The notes below the pieces were generated by a model. That model did no database searches and was not told where the DNA came from. It saw nothing but the letters and a program-made list of their open reading frames with translations. Made by a program: the position numbers and the translations under genes. A stretch of DNA of 62,353 bases from Pseudalkalibacillus decolorationis (GTDB lineage Bacteria > Bacillota > Bacilli > Bacillales > Fictibacillaceae): contig NZ_JANHJQ010000026.1 in assembly GCF_024609785.1 (NCBI RefSeq), forward strand, positions 1,652 to 64,004, read 5' to 3'. Within the stretch, counting starts at the first letter, position 1; each line of letters starts with the position of its first letter. This document shows positions 1 through 9,234 of this stretch, in pieces.

Positions 1-115
1 ATACGAGGGCTGAGAGGAACGAAGAGGTCAAGGAAACAAAGGAGTGACGCCCGCAGCGTATGATATACGCGAGGACCGGTGCGAGTGCAGATGACGCCGA
101 GATCTGACGTTCATC
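1..115 (-). repeat. Partial copy of dispersed repeat family A (copy A0), reverse orientation
   Basis: Read on the + strand this stretch resembles the reverse complement of the family A repeats at 8919-9062 and 54695-54897. Shared blocks occur in the same order: an AAGAGGTCAAGG-like block, a GCGTATG/ATACGC hairpin and GAGGACCGG. The family's terminal GTTCAAAAAG end is not seen, so the copy is partial or starts before the window. It abuts 5S rRNA sequence directly. Homology was judged by eye and is imperfect. Confidence 0.5.
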
Positions 116-127
116 GCAGTCCGAAGG

Positions 128-260
128 CGAACACGGAAGTTAAGCTCGAGCGCCAATGGTACTAAAAAGGAACTTCGACTAAAAACCACCACGTCCTGTG
201 GTGAACGTCGAAGCCAGCACATCGTGTGCAAGTCCTGTGAGAGTAGGACGTCGCCGGGCC
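128..260 (+). rRNA. rrf: 5S rRNA gene, 3' part, carrying an insertion
   Basis: Positions 129-160 match the universal 5S core (GAACACGGAAGTTAAGCTC, then GCGCCAATGGTA), and 233-260 match the 5S 3' end (TCCTGTGAGAGTAGGACGTC, then GCCGGGC). In a normal 5S these blocks are separated by a short helix IV hairpin. Here about 60 extra bases (172-231) sit in that loop, closed by AGGA 168-171 and TCCT 233-236. The 5' half is not recognisable: repeat-like DNA (1-115) lies where it should be. Either the true 5' half lies before the window and the gene contains a second insertion, or the copy is a chimera. A weak helix I could form between 73-81 and 252-260, but GAGGACCGG is also family A consensus. A terminator follows, as expected at the end of an rrn operon. 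Confidence 0.65.
173..229 (+). repeat. Family B paired-hairpin element B1, inside 5S rRNA
   Basis: The outer stem is CTTCGAC (173-179) with GTCGAAG (207-213). Inside it is CACCAC-GTCCT-GTGGTG (187-203). Directly after it comes a second hairpin, GCACA-TCG-TGTGC (217-229). The same architecture with different but still complementary stem sequences occurs at 48637-48693, 59842-59898 (minus strand) and 62144-62199. The element replaces the loop of 5S helix IV. Confidence 0.8.
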
Positions 261-269
261 TCAAAGAGG

Positions 270-301
270 TGAAACGAATATCAATCGTTTCATCTTTTTT
301 T
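270..301 (+). terminator. Terminator of the upstream rRNA operon
   Basis: The stem TGAAACGA (270-277) pairs with TCGTTTCA (285-292) and is followed by a T-rich run to 301. It lies ten bases after the 5S 3' end and matches the position of Bacillus rrn terminators. Confidence 0.85.
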
Positions 302-786
302 GTGTAAAAATACACCTTTGGATAACAAACAGCGGAAGTCGGATAACAACATGATATAATCTCTTTTAAAATGAAGAAACGAGCCTCACTCGTTTCCACT
401 GAACTCATTTTTAGAGCGAAAAGTACGCGTTGGGAGTTAAAGTGGTACAAAAAAGGTCACTATTTAATCTTTTGAAACCTATTCGAGCATCAGAACTTTT
501 CAGGCGGAAACGGGGGTGGATGCCGCGCTATTCTACATTTTGGCGTGCAAAGTGCGTTTATACGCGAAACCTTACTTTTAAACATGAACCAACCAAAACT
601 ACTCCCCGATTATCCGCCACCTTAACGAATAACGAAGAAACGAGCTTCACTCATTTCCACCAATCACATTTTTAAAGAGAAAAGGGTTCGTAGTAAGACA
701 AAGTCTAAAGGTTCGACTATAATTGATTACTAAATACCATAAGATATAAAGAGTGCTTTTGTGAAATTATAGATAGGACAGGGGAG
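302..786. other. Gene-free stretch with a direct repeat pair
   Basis: No open frame here has a ribosome binding site. Two imperfect 51-bp direct repeats lie at 373-424 and 634-684; both contain GAAACGAG, a short loop, CTC(G/A)TTTC and end near GAGCGAAAAG or GAGAAAAG. The first contains a perfect hairpin (376-397). A weak sigma-A-like promoter for the next gene may be AAGACA (695-700), 17 bases, TATAAT (718-723). Confidence 0.5.
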
Positions 787-792
787 ATGAAT

Positions 793-1524
793 ATGGAATG
801 GTTTGAGTGGATCGAGGAGTTGTTTGAATGGTGGGACGAGGATTTAACAACCATAACAATCAGGTTATTACTAGCTGCCTTATTATGCGGCATGGTTGGA
901 ATTGAACGTGAATTTAAGAGACATCCTGCGGGATTTCGAACTCACTTATTAGTTGGGGTAGGTTCATGCTTAATGATGATCTTATCTATCTTCGGCTTTA
1001 ATGATTTTTTATCGACTCACGAAAATATCCAAGGCTTTGACCCTTCCCGGTTACCCGCATATGTTGTCAGTGGGATCGGTTTCTTGGGAGCAGGGACGAT
1101 TCTTGTACATGGCGTGACTGTGAAAGGTTTAACGACTGCTGCTTCGATCTGGGTAGTTGCTGGGATTGGATTAGTTGTTGGTATTGGGATGTATTTTGAA
1201 GCGATTTTTACAACGTTTGTAATGATCTTAAGCCTTTTATTTTTAAATAAATTCGAGGATCTTTATTTTAGAAAACAAAGGTTTCAACACCTTATTGTAA
1301 TTGTAGAAAATAAGGAAGTAACGTTAGCTGAGATCGTGAATGAGCTGGAAGAATTTAAAATGCCAATCTCTCATATATCTGTAGATGATTACCCGAACGA
1401 TGCTGCGGTTCCAATGGTGAAATATTTGTTTAAAGTACACATTCCTAATGCTAAGAAGCTTCCAGAGCTTTATGATCGGATTCAAGCGAATGAACATGTA
1501 TATAAAGTGTTTGCATCGGAATAA
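793..1524 (+). CDS. MgtC/SapB family membrane protein
   Basis: This 243-residue protein has the MgtC/SapB signature: a hydrophobic N-terminal half with about four to five membrane segments, containing GIEREFKRHPAGFRTHLLVG and later GFLGAGTIL and GLTTAASIW. The soluble C-terminal part (about residues 155-243) is ACT-like in size. Family members are linked to growth in low magnesium and to control of ATP synthase or ion transport; the exact role of this paralogue is unknown. ATG 793 was preferred over ATG 787 because GGGGAG (781-786) lies six bases before it. It stands alone between an rrn operon and ctsR, a place where Bacillus subtilis has no such gene. Confidence 0.85.
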   Translation: MEWFEWIEELFEWWDEDLTTITIRLLLAALLCGMVGIEREFKRHPAGFRTHLLVGVGSCLMMILSIFGFNDFLSTHENIQGFDPSRLPAYVVSGIGFLGAGTILVHGVTVKGLTTAASIWVVAGIGLVVGIGMYFEAIFTTFVMILSLLFLNKFEDLYFRKQRFQHLIVIVENKEVTLAEIVNELEEFKMPISHISVDDYPNDAAVPMVKYLFKVHIPNAKKLPELYDRIQANEHVYKVFASE

Positions 1525-1576
1525 TATATAGGTTTATCCATTTACGACACTGGCAATAATGGAAACATCAAAACAT

Positions 1577-1604
1577 TTGCAAATCTGTTGCAGATGTTTA
1601 TAAT
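1577..1604 (+). promoter_or_regulatory. Sigma-A-type promoter of the ctsR operon
   Basis: TTGCAA (1577-1582), a 16-base spacer and TATAAT (1599-1604) predict a start near 1611, inside the CtsR operator. The region also forms an imperfect inverted repeat, ACATTTGCAA / TTGCAGATGT (1574-1598), over the -35 and spacer. Confidence 0.75.
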
Positions 1605-1607
1605 TAT

Positions 1608-1624
1608 AGTCAAAGATAGTCAAA
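1608..1624 (+). promoter_or_regulatory. CtsR operator (tandem heptads)
   Basis: AGTCAAAGATAGTCAAA matches the known CtsR target, two directly repeated RGTCAAA heptads three bases apart. It overlaps the predicted transcription start of the operon, so CtsR should repress its own operon at moderate temperature. Confidence 0.92.
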
Positions 1625-1652
1625 GTCAGGACGGAGGAGGGGATCCAATGGG

Positions 1653-2117
1653 ATGAGGAACATTTCTGATATTATTGAGGCTCATTTAAAGGAAATCATT
1701 CAAAACAGTCGAAAGAAAGCAATTGAGATTAAAAGAAGTGAAATTGCTGAACAGTTCCAGTGCGTCCCCTCGCAAATCAACTATGTTATTAACACGAGGT
1801 TTACGATTGAAAAAGGCTTTATCGTGGAAAGTAAAAGAGGAGGAGGGGGATACATTCGGATTATTAAAATTGAGATGGATAACACAACAGCACTTCTAGA
1901 TCAGGTTCTTATACTGATTAAATCAAGAATTAGTCAGTCAGCAAGTGAAAATATTATTTTTCGGCTACTAGAAGAGGACATTCTTAGTATAAGGGAAGCA
2001 CGACTGATGCGAAGCGTCATTGATCGATCAACAATTAATGTTATTTTACCTTACCGTGATGAATTACGAGCAAACCTACTAAAGGCAATGATTCAGAGTT
2101 TAAAGTATAAAGGTTGA
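1653..2117 (+). CDS. ctsR: Transcriptional repressor CtsR
   Basis: CtsR represses the class III heat-shock genes (clpC operon, clpP, clpE). The protein is 154 residues, the usual length. Its N-terminal winged helix-turn-helix covers about residues 5-70 (EIAEQFQCVPSQINYVINTR), and the glycine-rich wing tip RGGGGY, the loop known to sense temperature, is intact. The C-terminal half is the dimer/tetramer and McsB/ClpC interaction part. ATG 1653 follows GGAGGAGGGG. It is the first gene of ctsR-mcsA-mcsB-clpC and lies just behind its own operator, which fits autorepression. Confidence 0.97.
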   Translation: MRNISDIIEAHLKEIIQNSRKKAIEIKRSEIAEQFQCVPSQINYVINTRFTIEKGFIVESKRGGGGYIRIIKIEMDNTTALLDQVLILIKSRISQSASENIIFRLLEEDILSIREARLMRSVIDRSTINVILPYRDELRANLLKAMIQSLKYKG

Positions 2118-2130
2118 GGGGGTGTGCCGC

Positions 2131-2658
2131 ATGTATTGTCAGGAATGCCAACAGAGGCCTGCAACATTGCACTTCACGAAAATAATAAACGGGGAAAAGA
2201 ACGAGGTTCATTTATGTGAACAATGCGCAAAGGAAAAAGGAGATTTTATTCCGGGTTCTAATTCATTTTCCATTCACAATCTATTATCCGGATTGCTTGA
2301 TTTTGAACAATCATTAGGAGGATCTTCAACACAAACTCGAGAAAAGCACCCAGGAAAATGCCCAAAATGCGGATTGACCTATCATCAATTTACAAAAGTA
2401 GGCCGGTTCGGATGTGCACAATGCTATGAAACATTTGAATCGAAGTTAAGCCCTATTTTTAAACGGATCCATGGGGGGAATACCTCTCACTCAGGGAAGG
2501 TACCTAAACGGATTGGCAGTGATCTACTAGAACGAAAGAAGATCGAACAGCTAAAGCATCATTTGAAAAAATTAATTGATCAGGAAGAGTTTGAAGAAGC
2601 TGCAAAGGTTCGGGACGAAATCCGAGCTTATGAAAAACGTTTGGATGGGGGGAGTTAA
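2131..2658 (+). CDS. mcsA: McsA, zinc-finger activator of the McsB arginine kinase
   Basis: McsA activates McsB and helps route CtsR and other clients to ClpC. The 175-residue protein has two zinc motifs of the CxxC type: CQEC...CEQC in the first 35 residues and CPKC...CAQC near residues 75-95. A C-terminal UVR motif follows (LKKLIDQEEFEEAAKVRDEI). ATG 2131 is chosen because GGGGGTG lies seven bases upstream; the GTG at 2122 lies inside that Shine-Dalgarno. It follows ctsR by 13 bases and precedes mcsB by 3. Confidence 0.95.
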   Translation: MYCQECQQRPATLHFTKIINGEKNEVHLCEQCAKEKGDFIPGSNSFSIHNLLSGLLDFEQSLGGSSTQTREKHPGKCPKCGLTYHQFTKVGRFGCAQCYETFESKLSPIFKRIHGGNTSHSGKVPKRIGSDLLERKKIEQLKHHLKKLIDQEEFEEAAKVRDEIRAYEKRLDGGS

Positions 2659-2661
2659 CAG

Positions 2662-3735
2662 ATGTCTTTGGAGCGATTTATAAACAAAGCCATCAGCCCT
2701 TGGATGAAACAAGAGGGCCCTGATTCAGATATTGTTTTGAGTAGTCGGATTCGTTTGGCGCGTAATTTGGAGGGGGATGTGTTCCCTCTTGTAGCGACCG
2801 ATGAACAATTAAGGGCAGTTAATCAACAAGTTCGCAAACATTTTGAAGATGATTCATATGGTAATATCGGCAAATTAGCATATATTGATATCGATGATTT
2901 AAAGTCTGTTGAAAAGCGTGTACTTGTTGAAAAGCATTTAATCAGCCCTAATCTTGCGGAAAGCCCCAAACAGTCTGGTGTCTTAATGAGTGAAGAGGAA
3001 TCTGTTAGCATTATGGTCAATGAAGAGGATCATATTAGGATTCAATGCTTGTTCCCGGGCTTCCAATTAAATGAAACATTAGCATTAGCAAGTGGACTTG
3101 ACGATTGGATAGAACAAAAGGTAGAGTACGCATTTGATGAAGAGCGTGGATACTTAACAAGCTGCCCGACTAATGTCGGTACAGGTATGAGGGCCTCCGT
3201 TATGATGCACTTACCTGCACTCGTACTGACTCAAAAAATGCAACGAATTATCCCAGCAATTAATCAACTGGGCCTTGTGGTAAGAGGAATTTATGGAGAA
3301 GGTAGCGAAGCACAGGGCAATGTATTCCAAATTTCAAATCAAATAACATTAGGAAAATCTGAAGAAGATATTGTGGAAGATTTAAGAGGGGTTGTACTAC
3401 AGCTTGTCGAACAAGAAAAGACGGCGAGAATGAGTCTAGTTGAAACCTCAAAACTCCAATTAGAGGATCGAGTGTTCCGTTCTCTTGGTACCCTTGCTAA
3501 TAGTCGTATCATACAATCTAAAGAGGCAACAAAATGTTTATCAGATGTTCGGCTTGGCATCGATTTAAAGCTGATCGAGGGAATTTCGAACACAATTTTA
3601 AATGAACTTATGATTTTGACTCAACCAGGATTCCTACAGCAGTATGCGAAACAATCATTATCTCCCGACGAACGTGATATTCGCCGTGCTACGTTAATAC
3701 GTGAGCGATTAAAGTTAGAAAAGAACAACGAATAG
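2662..3735 (+). CDS. mcsB: Protein-arginine kinase McsB
   Basis: McsB phosphorylates arginines on damaged proteins and on CtsR; the phosphoarginine marks them for ClpCP. The 357-residue protein is a phosphagen-kinase-fold enzyme: [10 protein letters not shown] near residue 30, the [17 protein letters not shown] active-site region near 175-190 and [20 protein letters not shown] near 210-230 are all present. The C-terminal domain carries the phosphoarginine-binding region needed for client docking. It is translationally close to mcsA (3-base gap) and to clpC, so kinase, activator and unfoldase are made together. Confidence 0.96.
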   Translation: MSLERFINKAISPWMKQEGPDSDIVLSSRIRLARNLEGDVFPLVATDEQLRAVNQQVRKHFEDDSYGNIGKLAYIDIDDLKSVEKRVLVEKHLISPNLAESPKQSGVLMSEEESVSIMVNEEDHIRIQCLFPGFQLNETLALASGLDDWIEQKVEYAFDEERGYLTSCPTNVGTGMRASVMMHLPALVLTQKMQRIIPAINQLGLVVRGIYGEGSEAQGNVFQISNQITLGKSEEDIVEDLRGVVLQLVEQEKTARMSLVETSKLQLEDRVFRSLGTLANSRIIQSKEATKCLSDVRLGIDLKLIEGISNTILNELMILTQPGFLQQYAKQSLSPDERDIRRATLIRERLKLEKNNE

Positions 3736-3748
3736 GAAGGTGATCAGG

Positions 3749-6184
3749 ATGATGTTTGGACGATTTACAGAACGAGCTCAAAAGGTACTCGCCCTTGCTC
3801 AAGAAGAAGCAATCCGTCTAGGACATAACAATGTGGGGACAGAACATATATTACTTGGTCTCGTACGTGAAGGTGAGGGAATTGCAGCTAAGGCTCTTTC
3901 AGTACTTGGACTAAGCCCAGAAAAGATACAAAAGGAAGTCGAATCTCTGATTGGGAAGGGTCAGGAATCCGTTGAAACGATTCACTATACGCCTAGAGCA
4001 AAAAAGGTCATTGAGTTATCGATGGATGAGGCAAGAAAGCTGGGTCATTCTTATGTAGGAACAGAGCATATATTACTAGGATTAATTCGTGAAGGTGAAG
4101 GTGTAGCAGCAAGGGTATTAAATAATCTTGGTGTTAGCCTGAATAAAGCAAGACAGCAGGTTCTGCAACTATTAGGGAGCAATGAATCCTCATCTTCAGC
4201 TCATGGAGGATCATCAGCTAATGCGAATACACCTACACTAGATAGCCTTGCAAGAGATTTAACAGCAGTAGCAAGAGAAGATAGCCTTGATCCGGTTATC
4301 GGAAGAGGTAAAGAAATTCAACGAGTGATTGAGGTCTTAAGTCGACGAACGAAAAACAATCCGGTCCTAATTGGGGAACCCGGTGTTGGTAAAACGGCAA
4401 TCGCCGAAGGGCTTGCTCAACAAATTATAAATAATGAAGTACCTGAAACACTGCGTGATAAGCGTGTGATGACGCTTGATATGGGTACAGTTGTTGCTGG
4501 AACAAAATATCGTGGGGAGTTTGAAGACCGACTCAAAAAGGTTATGGATGAAATCCGTCAGGCAGGAAACATCATTCTCTTTATTGATGAGCTTCATACA
4601 TTAATCGGAGCAGGTGGAGCAGAGGGTGCTATTGATGCTTCAAACATTCTTAAACCGGCACTGGCTCGTGGGGAGTTACAGTGTATTGGTGCGACGACCC
4701 TTGATGAATACCGTAAGTACATTGAGAAAGACGCAGCGCTTGAACGACGTTTCCAACCGATCCGTGTAAACGAACCAACGAAGGATGAATCGAGACAGAT
4801 TCTACAAGGATTACGTGATCGTTATGAAGCTCACCATCGAGTAACGATCACAGATGAAGCGATTGATGAAGCTGTGAAACTATCCGATCGATATATTTCT
4901 GATCGCTTCCTTCCGGATAAAGCGATTGACTTGATCGATGAGGCTGCATCCAAGGTCCGCTTGCGTTCTTACACGGCTCCTCCGAATTTAAAAGAGCTAG
5001 AACAAAAGCTTGATGGAGTTCGTAAAGAAAAGGACGCTGCTGTACAAAGTCAGGAATTTGAAAAAGCGGCATCCTTACGAGACTCTGAACAAAAGCTTCG
5101 TGAGGAATTGGAATCTACGAAAAATACTTGGAAAGAAAAGCAGGGTCAGGAAAATACAGAAGTGACCCCTGAAGATATTGCGCTTGTTGTTGCCAGTTGG
5201 ACTGGAATTCCTGTATCGAAGCTAAAGCAAGCAGAAACCGAGCGATTATTGAATATGGAGTCTATTCTCCATAATCGGTTGATTGGTCAAGAGGAAGCAG
5301 TAAAAGCAGTTTCGAAAGCGATCCGTCGTGCACGGGCTGGACTTAAAGATCCAAAACGTCCAATTGGTTCATTTATATTCCTCGGACCAACAGGTGTCGG
5401 TAAAACTGAGCTTGCTCGTGCAGTTGCTGAAGCAATGTTTGGGGATGAAGATTCAACAATCCGCATCGATATGTCTGAATACATGGAGAAGCATACGACA
5501 AGTCGTCTTGTTGGTTCACCTCCAGGTTATGTAGGTCATGAAGAAGGCGGGCAATTAACTGAAAAAGTACGACGCAACCCATATTCCGTCATTTTACTTG
5601 ATGAAATTGAAAAAGCTCACCCAGAAGTGTTTAACATTTTGCTTCAGGTTCTTGAAGATGGACGTTTAACTGATTCAAAAGGGCGTACTGTTGACTTCCG
5701 GAACACGGTTGTGATTATGACGTCCAACGTGGGTGCGAGTACATTAAAGCGTAATAAGCACATGGGCTTTACCGTTCAAAGTGAAAATCAGGAATATGAA
5801 AATATGAAAAGTAAAGTAATGGATGAAATGAAGAAAGCATTCCGTCCAGAATTTTTAAACCGAATTGATGAAACGATTGTTTTCCATTCACTAGAAAGGG
5901 AGCACCTTAAACAGATCATTAGCTTAATGGCGAATCAACTGCAAAAGCGTCTCTCTGAACAGGGAATCGATATTGAGCTTACGGATTCCGCTTTGGAAAA
6001 GATTGCAGAAGAAGGGTACGATCCTGACTACGGTGCTCGTCCATTACGACGTGCACTTCAACGTAGAATTGAGGATCGTCTATCAGAAGAGCTGCTTAAA
6101 GGCTCGATCACCAAGGGCCAGACAGTTAAGATTGATGTGGAAGACAATGATTTTACGGTTCAATCAGTCGGTGTGGGAAGCTAA
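3749..6184 (+). CDS. clpC: AAA+ unfoldase ClpC
   Basis: ClpC unfolds proteins and feeds them to ClpP. The 811-residue protein has two N-domain repeats (about 1-145, both with GTEHILLGL), AAA module D1 with Walker A GEPGVGKT near residue 208, a coiled middle domain with a UVR-like stretch near 430-450 and AAA module D2 with Walker A GPTGVGKT near 545. ATG 3749 ([11 protein letters not shown]) is preferred over GTG 3740 because that GTG lies in the Shine-Dalgarno AGGAAGGTGATC. It is the last gene of the CtsR operon proper; a terminator-like hairpin follows at 6265. Confidence 0.97.
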   Translation: MMFGRFTERAQKVLALAQEEAIRLGHNNVGTEHILLGLVREGEGIAAKALSVLGLSPEKIQKEVESLIGKGQESVETIHYTPRAKKVIELSMDEARKLGHSYVGTEHILLGLIREGEGVAARVLNNLGVSLNKARQQVLQLLGSNESSSSAHGGSSANANTPTLDSLARDLTAVAREDSLDPVIGRGKEIQRVIEVLSRRTKNNPVLIGEPGVGKTAIAEGLAQQIINNEVPETLRDKRVMTLDMGTVVAGTKYRGEFEDRLKKVMDEIRQAGNIILFIDELHTLIGAGGAEGAIDASNILKPALARGELQCIGATTLDEYRKYIEKDAALERRFQPIRVNEPTKDESRQILQGLRDRYEAHHRVTITDEAIDEAVKLSDRYISDRFLPDKAIDLIDEAASKVRLRSYTAPPNLKELEQKLDGVRKEKDAAVQSQEFEKAASLRDSEQKLREELESTKNTWKEKQGQENTEVTPEDIALVVASWTGIPVSKLKQAETERLLNMESILHNRLIGQEEAVKAVSKAIRRARAGLKDPKRPIGSFIFLGPTGVGKTELARAVAEAMFGDEDSTIRIDMSEYMEKHTTSRLVGSPPGYVGHEEGGQLTEKVRRNPYSVILLDEIEKAHPEVFNILLQVLEDGRLTDSKGRTVDFRNTVVIMTSNVGASTLKRNKHMGFTVQSENQEYENMKSKVMDEMKKAFRPEFLNRIDETIVFHSLEREHLKQIISLMANQLQKRLSEQGIDIELTDSALEKIAEEGYDPDYGARPLRRALQRRIEDRLSEELLKGSITKGQTVKIDVEDNDFTVQSVGVGS

Positions 6185-6264
6185 CGATATTTTTCACAAG
6201 GCAAGAAAATATATAATTTTGTTACCTAGAAGCTCGGTGATTACCGGGTTTCCTCTAGAACATC

Positions 6265-6303
6265 AAGGAGGGGGACTAAGAATGGGTCTTCCTCCTTTTC
6301 TAT
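6265..6303 (+). terminator. Probable terminator after clpC
   Basis: AAGGAGG (6265-6271) pairs with CCTCCTT (6291-6297), with an inner GAC/GTC, and is followed by a short T-rich stretch. It probably gives partial termination before radA. The remaining 165 bases before radA contain no promoter I can call with confidence. Confidence 0.65.
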
Positions 6304-6468
6304 TCTTTTTCGGATCTTTTACCCATATGGACTTATCTATTGAATACAATAGACTATGAGGATGTTAACCCCCTTAAAGTGGGAGTTCCTGAATGGATAT
6401 ATGATATGATTACAGTAACTTAGCAGACGATAAGTACGGATGACCGTTCAGGAATGAGGGAAGAGATA

Positions 6469-7839
6469 ATGGCGAAACGGAAAACGAGTTTTTTATGTCA
6501 GGAATGCGGTTACGATTCACCAAAATGGATGGGGAAATGCCCAGGCTGTGGTAAGTGGAACACGATGGTTGAAGAGGTCATACAACAGGAAAAAGGGCAT
6601 CGACGGTCGTTTAACACAGGCAGTTCAAGTCAAAGGCCTGAGCCGATTACCAAAGTTAAGAGTGAAAAAGAACCGAGGATCGATACCAAAATCAGTGAGT
6701 TAAATCGGGTACTGGGTGGTGGAGTTGTTCCTGGATCCCTTATTCTTGTGGGTGGGGACCCAGGTATTGGGAAGTCAACTATACTGCTCCAGGCATCTGC
6801 AGAATTAGCGGGGAACGGACATACCGTTTTGTACATTTCAGGTGAGGAATCGATCAAGCAGACAAAGCTACGAGCAGATCGACTAGGAATTAATAACGAT
6901 AACCTTTATGTCCATGCCGAAACCGATATGGACTTAATAGAAAAAGCAATCGATGATGTGAAGCCTAGTATACTAATTATTGATTCGATCCAAACGGTTT
7001 TTCGGTCTGAGGTTACCTCTGCGCCGGGAAGTGTTTCACAAGTTCGTGAATGCACCTCTCATTTTATGCGTGTCTCAAAAACGAGAGGAATTGCAACATT
7101 TATTGTTGGACACGTTACTAAAGAAGGATCGATTGCTGGCCCAAGATTGTTGGAACATATGGTGGACGCTGTACTTTATTTCGAAGGGGAACGTCATCAT
7201 ACGTATCGAATCCTACGAGCAGTAAAAAATCGCTTTGGATCAACAAATGAAATTGGTGTTTTTGAAATGAAAGAAGGAGGACTTGATGAAGTCCAAAATC
7301 CATCAGAGGTTTTCCTAGAAGAACGTTCGAACGGGGCTGCCGGTTCTGCGATTGTCGCGTCTCTTGAAGGTACGAGGCCGGTACTTGTTGAAATCCAGGC
7401 ACTCGTTTCACCAACGAGTTTTGGAAATCCAAGAAGGATGGGGAATGGAATCGACTATAACCGGGTTTCATTGTTGATGGCTGTCCTTGAAAAACGGGTC
7501 GGTTTATTGTTACAAAACCAAGACGCCTACGTAAATGTTGCCGGAGGAGTAAGGCTTGATGAACCGGCAATTGATTTAGCAATCGCAATTAGTATCGCAT
7601 CCAGCTTTCGTGATCGCCCAACTGAGCCCACCGATGTCTACATTGGTGAAATAGGATTAACTGGGGAAGTACGAAGGGTTTCGCGCGTTGAACAACGGGT
7701 CCATGAAGTAGCAAAGCTTGGTTTCAAGCGTGCTATTCTTCCTGAAAAGAATTTAGGTGGATGGACTGTACCGGATGGAATTGAAGTAGTGGGCGTGTCA
7801 ACACTTGAAGATGCGCTGCGTCAAAGTATGGGAGGATAA
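6469..7839 (+). CDS. radA: DNA repair protein RadA (Sms)
   Basis: RadA is a RecA-like helicase that processes recombination intermediates and branch migration. The 456-residue protein opens with a four-cysteine zinc finger (C10, C13, C24, C27). It has Walker [11 protein letters not shown] near 95-104, the RadA-specific KNRFG motif near 250 and a C-terminal Lon-like domain. ATG 6469 is chosen ([14 protein letters not shown]); the ATG at 6454 lies upstream of the AGGGAAGAG ribosome site. It is followed three bases later by disA, the usual partner, whose product it is known to restrain. Confidence 0.96.
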   Translation: MAKRKTSFLCQECGYDSPKWMGKCPGCGKWNTMVEEVIQQEKGHRRSFNTGSSSQRPEPITKVKSEKEPRIDTKISELNRVLGGGVVPGSLILVGGDPGIGKSTILLQASAELAGNGHTVLYISGEESIKQTKLRADRLGINNDNLYVHAETDMDLIEKAIDDVKPSILIIDSIQTVFRSEVTSAPGSVSQVRECTSHFMRVSKTRGIATFIVGHVTKEGSIAGPRLLEHMVDAVLYFEGERHHTYRILRAVKNRFGSTNEIGVFEMKEGGLDEVQNPSEVFLEERSNGAAGSAIVASLEGTRPVLVEIQALVSPTSFGNPRRMGNGIDYNRVSLLMAVLEKRVGLLLQNQDAYVNVAGGVRLDEPAIDLAIAISIASSFRDRPTEPTDVYIGEIGLTGEVRRVSRVEQRVHEVAKLGFKRAILPEKNLGGWTVPDGIEVVGVSTLEDALRQSMGG

Positions 7840-7842
7840 AGT

Positions 7843-8916
7843 ATGGACGTTGCAATGAGAGAACTAATCGTAAGTAAAATGTTACAATTCATTGCTCCTG
7901 GTACACCTCTTCGCGACGGGGTCGACAATGTACTGCGAGCTAAGACTGGTGGTTTAATTGTTGTTGGCTTCAATGAAAAGGTACAGAAAATTGTTGATGG
8001 TGGATTTACGATTAACTGCAGGTTTTCACCAGCCTATTTATACGAACTTGCGAAAATGGATGGTGCAATTATTTTAAATGATGAGGGTGCACGTATCTTA
8101 TATGCGAATACCCAGTTAATTCCCGATACAGCAATTCCATCGAAGGAGACCGGAATCAGGCACCGGACTGCAGAGCGGGTAGCGAAACAAACGGGTAATC
8201 TAGTGATATCAATTTCGCAAAGAAGGAATGTTATCACATTATATCAAGGCAATATCCGTTACTCACTGCAAGATATTGGTGTGATATTGACGAAAGCGAA
8301 CCAAGCATTACAAACATTGGAGAAATATAAATCTGTGCTAGATCAGAGCATTACAGATCTCGGTGCACTTGAATTTGAGGAATTGGTGACGTTTCAGGAG
8401 GTATCCCAGGTTATCCATCGAATTGAAATGGTACTCAGGATTCGAAATGAGATTATTAAATACGTAAATGAACTAGGCTCTGAAGGACGATTAATTAGTA
8501 TGCAAATGGAAGAGCTCGTCTCCAATATTGAAGAGGAAGCAGCCCTAATTGTAAAAGACTATGCGAAAGATCCAAAGGTAGATCCAACTCGTATGATGCT
8601 TGAGCTTAAAAAGCTAACGAGTGAAGAGCTTTTAGAGGAAAATGCAATTGTTCGCTTACTTGGCTATCTTCCATCTGCAAACATTTATGAAGAAACAATC
8701 AAGCCACGAGGATACCGGATATTAAACAAGATTCCAAGGCTACCTTCCCTAATCATCGGAAACCTCGTAAAGCACTTCAATCACCTTCAACATACATTGA
8801 AAGCTTCAATTGAAGAGTTGGATGAAGTAGAAGGAATTGGAGAGATCCGTGCCCGTAAGATTAAGGAGGGTTTGAAGAGGATCCAGGAGCAGCTCTTTTT
8901 GGATCGTCATATATAG
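7843..8916 (+). CDS. disA: DNA integrity scanning diadenylate cyclase DisA
   Basis: DisA makes cyclic di-AMP from two ATP while scanning DNA for branched structures, linking DNA damage to sporulation delay. The 357-residue protein has the N-terminal DAC domain with DGA (residues 73-75) and RHRTA (106-110), a helical spine and a C-terminal helix-hairpin-helix DNA-binding domain ([18 protein letters not shown]). All key catalytic residues are present. It is coupled to radA and is followed by a family A repeat rather than directly by yacL. Confidence 0.97.
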   Translation: MDVAMRELIVSKMLQFIAPGTPLRDGVDNVLRAKTGGLIVVGFNEKVQKIVDGGFTINCRFSPAYLYELAKMDGAIILNDEGARILYANTQLIPDTAIPSKETGIRHRTAERVAKQTGNLVISISQRRNVITLYQGNIRYSLQDIGVILTKANQALQTLEKYKSVLDQSITDLGALEFEELVTFQEVSQVIHRIEMVLRIRNEIIKYVNELGSEGRLISMQMEELVSNIEEEAALIVKDYAKDPKVDPTRMMLELKKLTSEELLEENAIVRLLGYLPSANIYEETIKPRGYRILNKIPRLPSLIIGNLVKHFNHLQHTLKASIEELDEVEGIGEIRARKIKEGLKRIQEQLFLDRHI

Positions 8917-8918
8917 GA

Positions 8919-9062
8919 GGTTCAAAAATACAACAGAATTTTAAACGGCGAATTTCTTCGTTACTCGGTTTTTCCGGTCCTCATGTATTAATATCATACA
9001 TTCTGGTCCTCAAAACTGTCATGCCTTGAACTTCTTGTTTCTAATTCATTGATTTTTGAACC
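8919..9062 (+). repeat. Family A repeat, copy A1
   Basis: This 144-bp element is bounded by perfect terminal inverted repeats, GGTTCAAAAAT (8919-8929) and ATTTTTGAACC (9052-9062). The interior carries the family blocks GGCGAATTTCTTCGTTACTC, TTTTCCGGTCCTCA (followed by TGTATTAATA) and GCCTTGAACTTCTTGTTTCT. Just after it, 9064-9088 reads TTATTTAAAAAG then ATGTTCAAAAAGT, which looks like the left end of a second, deleted copy. The rest of this 318-base gap has a TATAAT at 9207-9212 without a good -35. Confidence 0.85.
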
Positions 9063-9234
9063 CTTATTTAAAAAGATGTTCAAAAAGTGACAAAAATAAG
9101 TTGACAATTAGTTAACGATACGGTGACAAAAGTGCAAAACACTGTATTTACCTTGTTATTTTATGTAAAATTAGCGACAAAGAGGTTTCAAAATTGTTGA
9201 ACTGTCTATAATGAAAAGGAGGAGGTGAACAATT

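Noticed and set aside
28-450. Minus-strand frame of 140 codons over the 5S region
   Set aside because: It covers rRNA and repeat sequence with no start signals.
430-675. Open frame of 81 codons
   Set aside because: No ribosome site, odd composition, and it runs through the direct-repeat region.
262-792. tRNA genes after the rRNA operon
   Set aside because: I looked for cloverleaf arms and CCA ends in the gap and found none.
9101-9129. TTGACA at 9101 as a yacL promoter
   Set aside because: No -10 box at 16-18 bases downstream.
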